DNA from: Symmetrospora coprosmae
Taxonomy: Eukaryota > Basidiomycota > Cystobasidiomycetes > Symmetrosporaceae
Length of the DNA stretch: 64,000 bases
Reading direction: 5' to 3'
Assembly (NCBI GenBank): GCA_008802785.1
Contig: VUYT01000014.1
Location: 186,001-250,000 of the forward strand
Each line of letters starts with the position of its first letter. The stretch's first letter is position 1. Position numbers and translations under genes: made by a program. Under the pieces are notes generated by a model. The model was given only the letters and a program-made list of their open reading frames with translations, had not been told where the DNA came from and searched no databases. Below are positions 30,845 through 43,210 of this stretch, piece by piece.

Positions 30845-32351
30845 CTAGTGAGGAGCGGTCGAAGGGCGATCGCCTTTGCAGTCAGAATGGGCGATATGGC
30901 CGAATCTAGGCTTGTATTGTCTGGGTCGCTCGACGAGGGTGGCGTTGGTGTCTGTGTGCACAATTTCCAGCCGTCGGGTGTCGGTCTTGGTCCCAGATGG
31001 ATGGTTCTCGCCTTTCGCAACACGGTGTTCTCCTCCTCTACCATTCTCTGACGATCTCTTGCCTTCCTTGTCCTGAACGACCGACTGTCGATGGAACGGC
31101 AAAACATCCTCTCCTTCCGAGTTCTTGCAGAGAAGCCAAAGCGGGATCAAAAGGGTGCGAATGCTATATGGTATGGTCGAGAAGGACGAATGTGAGCATT
31201 GGCATCCTTGTTCAGCGACTACGGTGGCCGGCAAGACTCACCCTGCTGCAATGCCCAAAGTACCGGCGGATCCGATGCCGGCCAGTGGATAGTGGGCAAC
31301 GAAACCACCCAAACCGAAGAGGATGATAGCCATGAGACGGTCGTCCCTTGGCTTTGAGTATTGTCGGGGTGAGGGTAGCACAGCTAGCTGGCAGTAGATC
31401 GAGGTGAGCACGACCGTGGCCGTGAGGCCGGTGCCAAGCGATTCGCCGACAACGCCTTGGAGACCCATGGAGATGCTCAAGAGGGCCAACGTGGCGTAGC
31501 CGAAAGGGTTATGCCATGAAGGATTCTCGCGAGAGAGATTGAAAGTCGTTCCATCGGTGTAGTCTGGTAGAACGGTGCATGCGTGTGAGCGCGAGCCGTC
31601 GGTGGTTGGGGATGATCACTGAACTCACGAGCAGTGACAGCAGCGGCTACGGTCAGAAGCATCTGGAGCATAGCTGACGTGACGATTCGCGCTCTGCTCT
31701 TTTTCTGCCCGATACGGAGTATCCGCCCGCCGAACTGGCACGCCAGTGCAAAGGACAGGATCGATGTGAGGGCCTGCCAGTCATTGATGTTGAACGAGGT
31801 GAGCTGGTTCCGAGGGTCGTATATAGCGCGGCTGATAGCTATGAAAGTCTGCACGGTGTTGCCGCTCTGGAAGCCGACCCTGCGAGTCCAGGAGAGGAGC
31901 GGGAATAAGCATCGTCCTGTGGCCTGCCCAGAAGCCAAGCTTACCATATCGAGCAGGCCGAGAAGCTTGTGCAGCCAATGAAGCCGCTGACGAAGGATGC
32001 GACTGATAGCGGAATGCGTGTGCTGTGCTGATCCAGCTCCTCCATGAGGTACTGCTTGATGCGCCCACCTCGCTTGGTCGACACGGACTCCTCCATCTCC
32101 TCTACGTCTGCAACTGTGGCGCTGTCGTCGCTGTCATCCTCCCCATCAGCCCGCTCATCCTCCGCTGCCCGCACCGTGACGTTCGTGAGCTTGCTGCGGG
32201 ACTGCGCCGGGCTGTTGCGTGAGGATGCGTAAAAGTGGTCTCGACGCTTTGGCGCCAATTCCATGGCATCGACAGGTGTGGCTGTCCCGCTCGTTGAGGC
32301 TGAGCGAGAGGCCTCGGCGAGAATCTCGGGAGTATCGAGATAGGTTGGCAT
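30845..32351 (-). CDS. DUF1275-family membrane protein, 432 aa
   Basis: Exons 32351-31945, 31879-31629, 31563-31242 and 31163-30845 are consistent in phase. After an acidic, Ser-rich cytosolic N-terminus (~105 aa), the DUF1275 (YoaK-like) core starts with SVASFVSGFIGCTSFSACSI, then WVGFQSGNTVQTFIAISRAI, a third span around LTSILSFALACQFGGRI, ISMGLQGVVGESLGTGLTAT and FGLGGFVAHYPLAGIGSAG. About six spans are expected. The GNTVQ and MGLQ motifs are family hallmarks. Function is uncharacterised; transport is usually assumed. The C-terminal ~95 residues are charged. The frame stays open upstream of ATG 32351 to about 32465, without an ATG, so a longer protein via an unseen exon is possible. Confidence 0.8.
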
Positions 32352-33516
32352 TGCGTGGCTGGGTACGAGCTGTTCTTGTCGGAGTGCCTCTGTGCGTTCA
32401 CAGGCTCTGCGAAGACGTCCGTCAATCGGGGACAATACTGGTGCTGATTGGGGGAAGCTATCCAACGTCGAAGTGAGGAGAGGTTGGAGTAGAAAGAGCA
32501 GAAAGACTGCAGGCTTGTGTTGCTGAGCAAGCTGATATGATGTTTAGCTGCCAAGCGTCGAGAAATGCCGGTTGCGCCACCAATAGTGCTGGTCCTCGGA
32601 CGATTGGAACGTGTACGACTTGTAGCCAGCAAGAAAGCGTAGTAGAGCTGGGCAGTCGAGCTGCGAATGGCTGTCCCTTCGTGTACTCAGAGTCGGATGC
32701 CTGGTGGCACTTCTCAAGCACGTTCAGGATCGGGAGGTGAAGCTGCCAGGACCGGGAGAGGACGGGCTGGTTAGCAGAAGGGTGACAGGGCGCCTTCAAT
32801 CTTACCATTGTCCGAAGCGTCAGCGAGGCTCCTCTGATATTACTCGTATCGCCCACGCTATCCCATTAGTGCGGATACCGAGCTGTGCAACGCCTAGTCG
32901 CGCGAAGATAGCGCAAGCCGGAGATTCGGCGAAATGGCCTCCGAAGCGATGTGTCACCGCGGCGATAAGACGAGTCTAGAAGCCCTGCGCATTGATCGTC
33001 CAAATGGTCCATTGCATTATCTCCTCGGTGAATCAGAGTCGCCTCCGGAGCCCCAGGCGGGACTTTCGACGCGCGCGATGGCCGAGGAGGCGGATGAGCC
33101 CTGTCGGACCATGACCAGGCATCACGAACAGCGCGCCTTATCCCTGTGTGGTTCCGCATGATGCGCTAGGGGCGGTAGCCTGTCCAATGCCTTTTGTATC
33201 ATCGCAAGACGTTATCACTCGAGATTGACGAGCTGTGCAAGGGAGCGCGGGGCTCTGGAGGCTACTCGTAGCGCGGCGGTCTTCCGTTCGGAGCGCCACG
33301 GTGATGTCATCCAGCCCACGTTCGCGTACGAAGCGGCCTGCTCCGACAACCCGAGCGGACGCCAAATAGTGCACGTCCCAATCACAGCAGGAGGCATTGC
33401 GCACGTCGTGCTGTTCTTCATGAGCGCTGCGGTTCACGCGGATGCCGGGATTGCTCGGCCATCGGCCAAGTCCGGAGGTACCGCGGGTTATACAACAACA
33501 GCAACAACGGAGCTGG
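32352..33516. other. Intergenic region, 1.17 kb
   Basis: This lies upstream of the DUF1275 gene and downstream of the Cys-rich gene, both on the minus strand. Several open frames of 60-130 codons on both strands have no start context, splice pattern or motif that I can support. An undetected upstream exon of the DUF1275 gene could lie near 32470-32860. Confidence 0.3.
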
Positions 33517-35097
33517 CTACGATGCCGCAGCGCCATAGTACTTGCTCACCATCTCCTTCAGCCAGGTGACGCCTGCCTCCCACGACACCTCCCCGCCCCC
33601 TGGTCTGCGCTCCTCTCGCAAGCCTTTGCCAACATTGAACATGTCGTGAAAGCGCCCAGTCGCATCTGCAGCGTTGAGGATGTCAAGGATCTTCCGCTCT
33701 TCGTCGGTGAAGGGCTGAGTGTCCGCTAGAGCAAGGACTTGCTTCAGCAATGTGACCATGGGCCTGTAGCGAGTAACGGAGGCTATGTGCGCCCATCCGA
33801 GTGCTCTGAAGGAGCGTACGAGAAGACGGTCAGGGTCGCTTAGATTCCCAATGCACACGTGAACGACAGTACCCACTTGTACCAGTCGTCCTTCTTCGTC
33901 GTATAGCCAGCCACCTCGGCGCCCTTCTTGTAGGTCTCCGTCAGGCGCAGCCTCTGCAGGTTGTAGTCCCACGAAGCAGCCCAGACGTTGCCGCGGACTT
34001 TGGCAACTGGTACAAAGTTGTGCTCCTTGGCGAAGCGTTCGCGAAGGGCTTCCGAGACGGCTTTTTGCCGTACGGCATCGACCTCCGTATCTGTCTGCTG
34101 CCTGGCTATCGGGAACGGCAGAGGGCCCACCTGCGTGGAAGGCGGTGTGATGGCGGCACGATACAATGACATGGGATCGGTCTCCCACGGGTATGCTGAA
34201 GAAAAGCTGACCTGGTTCTTGCTGGCCGGCGAAGCGTTGTGAGAATAAGCAGCTAGCGGTGGGGTGGCTGCGCCTTGTCTTGAGCTCGCTGCGGCGGTGG
34301 GTGCAAACGCTGGTCCGGATCCAGGCATTTGCCCAAGCGCATGCGTCCAGGAGAGACCATCGAGAATCACGGAGACGCACGGGCCTCCGTGGCATTCGCA
34401 ACAGTGCTTGCATTTGCCGCTGAAATTGGGATGGATAAGTTGCTCCGCGGCTGAGGCACATCCAGGGTGCCCGTCCGCCCACAAGACACCCATGATGTCG
34501 GCGCGCGTCTGTATGTGTACCCTTGTCTCGTCTGCGTGTGTGAGGCGCATCCTAGCTGAGCGCTGCCCTTGTCCGGAGCAACAAAGATGGACGGCCCCTT
34601 GACTGACCCGTGATCTCATACACCTCACTGCCTCGTCTCAGCGTCTCGTTGTGCTCTCGAATCTCTGCTTTCATCGCGGCCATGAGGCTGTCGGCTCGCA
34701 CGTATGTGCTGTTGACATTTGATGTCCCGTTCGAGGATCCGGCATCTTTGTTGATTCGGCAGAAGCGACAAAGCGTGTAGCATATGGGCACAGTGATTCG
34801 CAAGTCGGCGTATTTGGTCGCGGGTCTATTTGGTTTGAGCTCGCAGTGTACAGCCAGGGAGCCTGTTGGTGAGCGGACCAGCGAGAAGAGAGGCGTTTCT
34901 GTGAGCTTCTCATCCATCCGTAACGAGTCTTCTTGCCGAGCTCCCATGGCGAGCTGTGGAGGCTGGATCTCACAGTTTTCAGGCGAAAGCTCGTATCCGG
35001 TTCCGCAGGTGCATTTTCGCGCCTCCAAGCTTTGCTGAGCGAGTTGCGTCCCTACATGTGGCAGGCTGTTGGAGCGACTGAGATGGTGCTGGATCAT
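33517..35097 (-). CDS. Cysteine-rich hypothetical protein, 491 aa
   Basis: Exons 35097-34608, 34555-33859 and 33805-33517 join in consistent phases (introns of 52 and 53 nt with CTGAC-like branch sites). Three Cys groups suggest metal binding. The first is C29-x-C31 with C42. The second is C106, C110 and C113 (CYTLCRFC). The third is C212, C215, C216, C218 and C223 (CKHCCECHGGPC). A linker rich in Ala, Pro and Ser follows (about 245-300). The C-terminal ~180 residues look alpha-helical and basic (VSEALRERFAKEHNFVPVAK, DDWYKWVLSF, TDEERKILDILNAADATG). There is no membrane span. I do not recognise the family. A zinc-dependent nucleic-acid or protein-binding role would be a guess. Confidence 0.6.
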
Positions 35098-35306
35098 AGC
35101 TCTTGAGCATTGGTCGATGCGATCTCGAAGGAGGCCTCGCGTCCTCCTCGCCTGAGGTTGTCGGCGACGTTGTCCGGGAGCCCCCGGCGGTGCCCCGGCC
35201 CGGCCCGCTTGCTGGCCGCCGAGCAGGCCAGGCGCTGACGCTGACGGAGCTCTGGCCAACTGCTTCGCCTTCTAGCCAATTCCACCGCACGCACATACAA
35301 GACACA
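35098..35306. promoter_or_regulatory. Short divergent promoter, 209 bp
   Basis: This separates the start codons of the Cys-rich gene and the MDR oxidoreductase, so both promoters must fit here. No clear TATA box is visible. Confidence 0.4.
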
Positions 35307-36647
35307 ATGAGCGACATCCCACAGGAGATGCGAGCGGTCGTATTGGGCAAGGCTGAAGGTGCGACCGTCGAGCCCTGAAATCCTCTCGACGCGCTGTGGG
35401 CTGAACCCGCTTTCTTCTGACTGATCTCACAGGAAAGCCCGGCCAGGTCTATCACCCTATCGCCGTAAAGTCGGTCCCTACACCAAAGCCAACAGATGAT
35501 CAAGTGCTCGTCAGAATACACGCTGCCGCCCTGAACCACCGCGAGGTCTTCATTCGCCAGTGTGAGGAGGCCGCTTCTCCGCATTGATCGTCGCCGTCAA
35601 CCATTACCGAGGACTGACAGGGCGCTTCTCGTAACACCCAGCACTCTATCCTGGCGTCATCTTTGACTCTATCCTTGGAGCAGACGGAGCAGGCGTTGTC
35701 GTATCGCCATCGTCACATCCCCTGTACAACAAGCCAGTCCTGCTCTCTCCCGAAGTCGAGTGGCGCAGCTCCACGTTTGGGCCCGACACGGGCAAAGAAT
35801 TTGGCATTCTCGGCGGTACAAAGCAGACACAGGGTAGAGGCACGTTTGCCCAGTATATCGCGGTGGGCGCGCAGGACGTTGTGGCCTGCCCGGCCCATCT
35901 GTTGGAGGGCAAGGACGGCTGGGCAAGCGCAGGCGCGCTTCCTCTGGCAGCGTTGACGGCATACAGGTGGGCCCTGCATCTGATGAAGCACAACTGGAGG
36001 CTCTTGTTGCTGAAGAGACACTTGCTGACCCATTCGAATCGTTCGGCATGTCCAGGGCGACTTTCACAAAGGGCGAAGTGGAGAGCGGTCAGAACATCCT
36101 AATCACCGGCATCGGCGGCGGCGTTGCTATACAAGCTCTTCAGTTCGCACTCGCTGCTGGTGCCAACGTCTTTGTCACTTCAGGCAAAGCGGATAAGATC
36201 GAGCGAGCAAAGAAGCTTGGCGCTGCCGCCGGAGTCAACTACAAGGACGCCGACTGGGCAAAGCAGCTTCAGGTTCTGCTGCCCAAGGATCGCCCATATC
36301 TCGATGCAGTCATCGACTCGGCCGGCGGGAACATTACGACGCAGCTACTCAGGCTGCTCAAGCATGGCGCCCGCGTTTCTGTATACGGTCAAACGACAGG
36401 CAAACCGCATACGCTCGGGATGGGCGAGATTTTGAAGAACGTAGAACTGCGTGGGAGCACTATGGGCTCCTTTGCGGAATTCGAAGCGGCCGTCGCATTT
36501 GTCGACAAGCACAAGATTGTGCCTGTCGTGCACCAGGTCTTTGCTGGCCTCGACCAGGCGGAGCATGCCATTCAGGTCATTAAGGACGGCGAGCAGTTTG
36601 GCAAGATAGTCATTAGTATTCATTCGCCCTCGTCCAGCAAGCTGTAG
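35307..36647 (+). CDS. MDR-family quinone-oxidoreductase-like enzyme
   Basis: Exons 35307-35358, 35433-35561, 35642-35966 and 36056-36647 give 365 aa. The N-terminal GroES-like part includes DQVLVRIHAAALNHREVFIR and ILGADGAGVVV. The cofactor domain follows: ILITGIGGGVAIQALQFALA, SGKADKIERAKKLGAAAGVN and LDAVIDSAGG. The GIGGG/SGK pattern fits NADPH binding. Catalytic-zinc ligands of classic alcohol dehydrogenases are missing at the expected places (NHRE instead of C), so it belongs with the zinc-free quinone oxidoreductases or related reductases. Substrate unknown. There is no targeting signal, so it is probably cytosolic. Confidence 0.88.
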
Positions 36648-37039
36648 AATACAGTCCTGTATCCGTAATGGCATTACCGCGGATCTTTCTCTGGTCCGCA
36701 GAGATGGAAGCCCGCTGATTGCCAGAGTCAGCATTGAGCATCTGTACCGTACCGCAATGGCAAGGCAAGCCCGAAGAATTGAAGACACCCCTCAGAGACC
36801 GTCATCTGGTAGAGATTGGTAAGCATAGCACTGAGTCGGACGCCGGGCCACGCAGATCCAACGCTGCGTTTGCATGATTGCATGGGCTACATAGGCTTCT
36901 CTTTGGTGTGGTCATAAGGGAACAGTGAGGGGGCCCATGAGCATAGCTTGAGGACCCGGCTGCCGACTAAAGCTTGGATTTGTCTGGCGAGCGGACCTAC
37001 TGCAAGCAGAGAGGAGGCGAGGTTAGCGCGTTGCGCAGG
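36648..37039. other. Convergent intergenic region, 392 bp
   Basis: This holds the 3' flanks of the MDR gene and the GFA gene. If the last intron of the GFA gene is spliced, its stop lies at 36997-36999 inside this stretch. No other gene seen. Confidence 0.35.
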
Positions 37040-38230
37040 TTACGTGCATGACGCGTAGCGCAGCTCGCTCACCTTGGATCCACTGCCGGCTGTGCCCTTC
37101 TGACCGTGGTGGTGCTCCTCATCCATTTTCTTGCTGTCGTCCGCCATGCCCTCCCACTTGTCCTTGCCATCCTCGACCTCGAGGCATCGCTGCTTGTAGA
37201 AGATGTGCCTGTCCGGGAGCTGTATCGTATGAAGGTCGCGTCAGATCTGAGAGTATCTTTGTATGCTGCAATTGCGCTGCAACTGGAGGTCACTGGAGCT
37301 TACGAAAGGCTCTCGGTCCTCCTTGTTCTGCCAGTCGAAGGTTGACGGATACCTACGAGAGGGAGGATGCGAGGAGACATCAGCCTCGCTCGTATGTGCT
37401 GAGAGAAAGCCCGATTCACATGAGCATCATGTTCCTGCCCTCATCCGCGATGGGACTGTGGCATCGGGCACAGGAGAGCTTGCACGGGAGGATGTGCTCC
37501 GTCTTCTGATCCTCAGTGCGGTAGAAGGAGAGCTTGTCGGTGCTGCAGGTGAACAGGACGTCGGTCTTGGGCATGACGGATGACCCTGGTTGACGCGCGG
37601 GGATGAGGGTGATCGGCAGTCAGCTGAAGATCCTCACAGAATGCTGCTGAGCACACGAGGACGCTGCACGCACAGTGAGCAGCCGATCCGTGTAGCTTCT
37701 GGCAAGTATCGCAGCTAAGGAGGGGAGGTGCGAACGGAGGAGCTTGTCAGATCCCGTCTAATCGCGTCCCTTATGAGATCAGGCTTCTTTTAGGGCACGC
37801 GTCCCAAGGCCGCCGCTCAACCAGACCCGACTCACTGGCAAAAGTGGCTTCCCTTTGGCTCCTTTGTGTAAATCTCAAAGGTGACATCGTGGCAATGGCA
37901 GCAACCCTTGAAGACGGCCGTCTTTGGCTTCTTTGGGTCCTCGGGCGCGTACGGCGGCTGCTGCTTCCAGTCGTCTCCGCTGCTGCCGCCCTCGGACGAA
38001 TCGTCGCTCTTTCGGGGGCGCTTGTTGTCATTGCCGTTGTTACTGCTCTTGGATGTAGAGGAAGACATGTTTGCTACTGCTCTGATGGTCTGCAGGGATG
38101 CGCGTCGATTGCTGATAGCCGAAGTGCTCGCTTGATGGATGGATCTGCAGAAGGTCTTCGGTGGTGGGCGCGAGGAAGGGGCAGCTTTTGGTAGAAGTGT
38201 GACAGTCTGCTGCAGCCTCGTCCTCAACAT
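37040..38230 (-). CDS. GFA-family (Mss4-like) zinc protein with possible mitochondrial presequence
   Basis: Exons 38230-37836, 37714-37674, 37585-37420, 37352-37304 and 37219-37040. Zinc ligands of the glutathione-dependent formaldehyde-activating fold are clear: GCCHCHDVTFEI, HFCHCDTCQKLHGSA and CARCHSPIADEG. The segments YPSTFDWQNKEDREPF and RHIFYKQRC complete the fold. Two starts compete. MLRTRLQQ at 38230 yields a 54-residue Arg/Ser/Pro-rich acid-free leader, typical of mitochondrial import. MSSSTSK at 38068 omits it. Near the end, SGSK is followed either by ten more residues to TAA (37040) or by an intron (donor 37072, acceptor TTGCAG) that lands directly on TAG at 36999. Substrate unknown. 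Confidence 0.82.
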
Positions 38231-38574
38231 GTAGTGCGCAGAAGGGAAGCAGAGGAGAGCCGTGCTGAGGTAGGTTACCCATGCACCCAGCACCACCGTC
38301 GATTCGTGGCTCCATCCTACTGCCAAATCGTCATTGCCCGTCGATCCAGCGGGGATCGCGGCGGGAACTTCTTCTGGCGCGCGTGACGCGCAACGGATTC
38401 AGGCACAGCAGCAGCAGGCCCCGCAAAAGGGCATTGATGCACAAGGAAAGGAGGGCTCTGTACGGTACGCAGGCTGCACTTGCAATGTAAACACTTCTTG
38501 CCCGTAACGTTTATCGTATCCAGTAGATACAACAGCTCTACACGAGTCTCCTGTCACACAGAGTGGTAGCCGTT
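38231..38574. other. Intergenic region, 344 bp
   Basis: This lies between the symplekin stop and the GFA-gene start on the same strand and contains the GFA promoter. No gene seen. Confidence 0.3.
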
Positions 38575-41500
38575 CTACTCCTCCAGCATCTCCAGCAGAC
38601 CAGCAATCCTCGCACGGTTCGTCCCGGCCTTTTTGATGACAAAGTCCTTCAGCCCTTCCTTGAGCTCTGGTTGCTTGGTGACGACCTCCTTGATCTGGTC
38701 GCGCGGCAGCTGGAGGATTGCGCCAAACGAGTTGGGAGCAATCACCTTTGCGCACCGGATGAAACCCTGCCATAGCTGTGGCATGGTCCACACCTTCTTT
38801 GTGATGAGTCGCGAGAGGAGCGTGTTGGACACGTAGGGCTGGAGCGACTTGTATGTCGTCACAGCCTGAATGACCGTACGCAGGAAGAGCGTAGGCAGGG
38901 TTGCCTCGTCCACGATCTGCTGCATGAAGGCTCCAAGCACTTCTGGCCGGAAGGCGTCCGTCATGCTGAAGCACAGCCCAATGGCCTCGATCGACTGCTT
39001 GATGCCAATCTCCTTCTCGGCTGTATGCAAGAGTGCAAGCAGCTCGACAGGCGTCAACAGCTCCGACTGCCGCACGCGGGCAACGTTCGATGTCACGCTG
39101 CCAAACGACTGCGGGGGTGTCGTGACTACCGACTGGAAGACCTGCCGCACTAACTCCTTCTCCGCTGGCCTTCCATTGAGAAGCGACACAATCCGAGGCA
39201 GTTGCCGCAGGATCTCAGCCTTGTCCAGATCGGCAATGATCGGGACCATGAACCGCGGGTTGAGATCCTTCTCCTTCGCAAGATCCTTGATGAGTGTTGA
39301 TATGCTGACTGGCACTTTGCCATTCTGTGTCAGGACAGCCAGCATGCGCAGCGCCAGATCCTCCGAGCCTGCGGGGTAGTTGCCGAGCAGAGCCAGGACC
39401 TTGGCATTGGACGGACCGAGTGCGCGGACTAGCGGCGCAAAGAGTGATTGCACGAAGACCCGGACTTCTGCCTTCATGTTGGGATACGCCTGGAAGAGAG
39501 CGTCGAGGAGATCGGGCGATTTGCTGACGAGGCCGAAGAGCAGCTCGATATGCTGGGCCACCTCGGCCTCGGTGGACGGTTCCGGTAGACCAGAGACGAC
39601 CCGGCCCTTTTCTGCAGTCGCCCGCTTTGCGACAAGTTTCGAGTCTGGGGCTCCTTCTTCAGTGGAAGGAATTGTCGCTTCTTCCCCAATTACCGTGTCG
39701 GTCCCGCCTTCTGCCTTCACTGCTTCAGCCGGCACCGCCGCGGCCACCGATCCTTGCCGGGAGGGGCCGACTTCAAGCCGGGAGAGCAGATGTAGCGCAA
39801 AGTCCAGACCCATCTGCCCGAGAGGCTGCGTGTCGGGCACCCAGCGCTTGATGCTGACGATTGCGGAGCTCCGGATGGCTCGATCTGCCGTATCGAAGGC
39901 AGGAGACAAGATCAGGTTAGCGATCTAGAGGATATTGCGGAGTGACGCAAGCCGATAAAGGCCACGACGAACCTGCATGCGTAGTCAAGGACAGAAGTAC
40001 GTCCATGGCGTCGCTCCGCAAGGGCGGCCGTAACGTCGCTAGATCTCGGAGCGTAATGAAACCCGTTTTCATGCTGGGCACGAGAAGAAGAAGGTCAACG
40101 ACAGGTGCGCGCATGCGCATGAGGATCCCAATAGCACCCACCCTGTCGGTTCTTCGCACATCCTCGCCAACCTGCCCAATTCCGCCTTGGGTATCTCCGG
40201 CAGGTCGACGACGAATTGCGTAAAGTTGGTCCCCTTCTCCTTGTCGATAACGGCGTTGCTCGAGATGTAGTCCAACAGCTGCCGCAGCCATCGGGCATAG
40301 GGCGTGTCTTTCGCCGATGCAATCTGTACTTCGGCGCCATCTCCGTCCGCAGGCTCCGTGGCCGTCGCGGAATCTGCAGGCGACTTCCCCCGCCTCCGCC
40401 GCCGCGTCAGAGACTCGGTATACCACTCCTCGTTGAGCCACAGCCGCGCAAGCTCTATCCGCTCGCCGAGATCAGCAGTGACAAAGTCGTAGATCTGCTT
40501 GCGGATGCTCTCCTTCTCCTTGCGTATTCCTTCATCCTCCTCTTCCTCCGGCACTGGCACGGGCGTGCCGTCGCTGTTGGCGCCGTCGTCCCGCTCCTGC
40601 CCGGGCTGCGGCAAGCCTCTGGTGACCAGCCTCGAGATGAGCTGGATCCACAGCTCTTTATCTCCGCCGCCCGCTTGCACAGCGGCCGCTGCACTCATGC
40701 CGACCGCGCAAATGCGGTCCACAGCCGCATGTAGCAGCTTGCTCTTGATTTTCGCAAGCACCATCGGCGAAGCAGAGGCTGTGGCTGACGCTGCCGGACC
40801 TGACCCTGCGGGCGCACCGTCTGCCTTGCTCCCAGTCGCAGCCCCGTCATCTGCGCCCTCTCGCGTCCCCTCTGCTTCTGCAGCATCGAGAGCGGCGCGA
40901 TCCTGCTGATCCCGAGCCTGTGCATCCTGCGCTCGCCTGTCAAGGTCGTCCTCATCCAGCTCGAGCTTGAGCGGGTCCAGCGCGACGCCTTCCGTGTCTT
41001 CCTGCTTGACAGCTCGACTTTCAACATCGACGCCCTGACTACCCGGAGGAGCAGCCCCACCGACGTCTATCGTTGTCGTACCCGCGCTTATTCTCCTTCG
41101 GGACACCTGACCGCACAAAGACGAAGGGCAGTGTCGTCAGTATAGGTCGTTTCACACACGTGCCGCGCCAGTGAGCAGGCCCACCTCTATCGCCGCATTT
41201 AGCCTCTGCTCCCCAACGACTTGCAGATTCGCAATGATGCACTCGATGACAACATCCAGCGGCAAGCCCTGAATATCAAAGTCGGCAATGCCCGCCGGCG
41301 GCATGGTGCCAGATGCACCGGCGAAAATGGCCATGTTGCCGGTGAAGACAGTCCGTTGCTGGCCTGAAGACCCTGACGCTTCCGGCGTACTTCTGCCGAC
41401 GCCATTCTCGAGGCGTCTGCGCTTGGTCGACGGAGACGCTGGCTGACCCCAGCCAGCGGCATTGCTGGCAAAATCCTGGGCATCGCGCTGGCGCTTGTGC

Positions 41501-43210
41501 GAGGCCTCTTGCTCCTTCCTGCGCTGCTCTGCCTCCCATGCGCTCTTCATGCGCTGGTCCTGTCGATGCAGGAAGTCGTTGATCTGCGCTGCGTGCGCAT
41601 TGCCGTGGCCGGACCGCAAAAGGTGTGCCAGAGCTAGACGGATGGTCTTTTCTGCACTCTTGATTTGAATGGGGTTGAGTGCCGCTAAACTGGCAGGCGT
41701 CCAGTTTGTAAGTGCACCGAAGATGAGGTGCCCGAAGCTCGGTCGAGCTTTCACGAGTACCGTGTACGAATTGACGACCGATGCGATTATGTCCGGAAGC
41801 CTGTGGCGTGATCCAGCCAATCCCGTATTAGGTACAGCGTAATGAGTGCATGGAGGAGACGGCACTCACTTTGTCATGTACATGAGGGAGAAGGCCTCCT
41901 CGACAAGCTTATTGGCCTCCTCCTCTAGCTGTTGCGCCTTCATGAACGGGTGATGGGACGGACACATGGCAATGTTAACGTCGTTGCGGTCTTGTCTCTG
42001 GTGTATCGACCAGAATATAAGAGGTCAGCATGTCGCCTCAGGAAGGTAGCGCTTCCCGCTCCGGACGCACCCTCGGATCTGCCGACCCCCGCGTCTGTGC
42101 CTGGATGATCTTCTGGACAGCCTTCATGGCAGCAATTTTGGCGCCGGTGCTGCCGTTGCGCCACAAGTGGAGCACTGTCGCCTTGCCCCGGACGACTTTC
42201 TCCCACAGACGTGGATCCGATCCCGATACACATCTGCGAAAGGTGGAGGAAGTCACATAGGCCTTGGAGTCAGTGCTGCGGAAAGCGGAGAGCGCGAGCA
42301 TCCGAGACGTATGAGCGGACTCACGCATGTCGGAACAGGACTGGGTAGGCCGTCGCGTAGCATTGGATACCCCGTTTCTGGACCTCTTCGTCGGCCGGGA
42401 CATCGCCAGGCTCGCCGAGGAAGAGGAGTATCGCGTCGACGGACTGGACCGTCACTGTGAGTGAGCAGGAGAAGGCGCAGTGGCTGGACGTCAGTAAGGA
42501 TCCTATCCAGGAACTGGCGGGGAACTCCTTCGCGCGCGTGAGGTCAGAAGTTCGGCTTGCTCGCATGACGAGCCACATTGTGACGACAACAGCTTGTGCA
42601 GAAGCCCGCCCGTTCTTTGCCTCGCCGCCAACATAATCTGTCTCCCCGCCTTCCTCTCGCCATCGCCCTCTCCCTCTCCCTCATCCTCCTGCCTGGACTC
42701 CCCCCTCCGACAGCTTTCCCGGCGTTCGTGCCCCGAGCTCAGAAGAGCATCGAGACAGACGCGCACAGGATAAAGGCCATCATCCAGGAAGACAGGATGG
42801 TAAAGGGAGAGGAAGGCTACAAAGCAGGCAGAGCAACATGGAGAGAGCGTACGAGAGACCTCCCTGTGACACACACGCGCGCGCGCTTGCCCGCCCGCCC
42901 GCCTTTCCTTGAACCCACTGTGAATCCGCTGCTCGTTCGTGAGGGCATTGGTCGTGATTGCGAGCCTAGCGACGACGAGCTCGACGACGTCCGCGATCCA
43001 GCGTTTGAGGAGCCTGCCTGCGCGCGGCGCAACGGACAGGATGGTCGAATAGAGCACGGGTATCCACTGGGGAGCTGCCTCGATGCTGGTCCGGACCTGC
43101 TCGAGCACGCTCGCCTGCTCCTGGCTGTCGGCGGGCTTTGCGAGGGCCGAGCTGAAGAGCATGAGCACTTCATTGGCCGTTGTCGGCGCTGCGATGGCAG
43201 CTGTCGCCAT
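38575..43210 (-). CDS. PTA1: Symplekin / PTA1, pre-mRNA 3'-end processing scaffold
   Basis: Exons 43210-42919, 42454-42325, 42233-42071, 41997-41870, 41800-41158 (or to 41185), 41106-40142, 40073-39973 and 39884-38575 give about 1,243 aa. The N-terminal HEAT-like part contains VQKRGIQCYATAYPVLFRHA, RLWEKVVRGKATVLHLWRNG and HPFMKAQQLEEEANKLVEEA. The C-terminal symplekin domain contains FGSVTSNVARVRQSELLTPV, LLHTAEKEIGIKQSIEAIGL and LPRDQIKEVVTKQPELKEGL. The bridging LTTHADRAIRSSAIVSIKRW appears only when intron 7 uses the acceptor ending at 39885. The protein scaffolds the cleavage and polyadenylation factor in the nucleus. Intron 1 is long (464 nt) and carries CA/CG dinucleotide and CCCG runs. 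The exon 5 donor has two in-frame choices 27 nt apart. Confidence 0.9.

Noticed and set aside
32102-32632. 176-codon minus-strand open frame overlapping the DUF1275 gene
   Set aside because: It is out of frame with the conserved membrane core and has no splice continuity to it.
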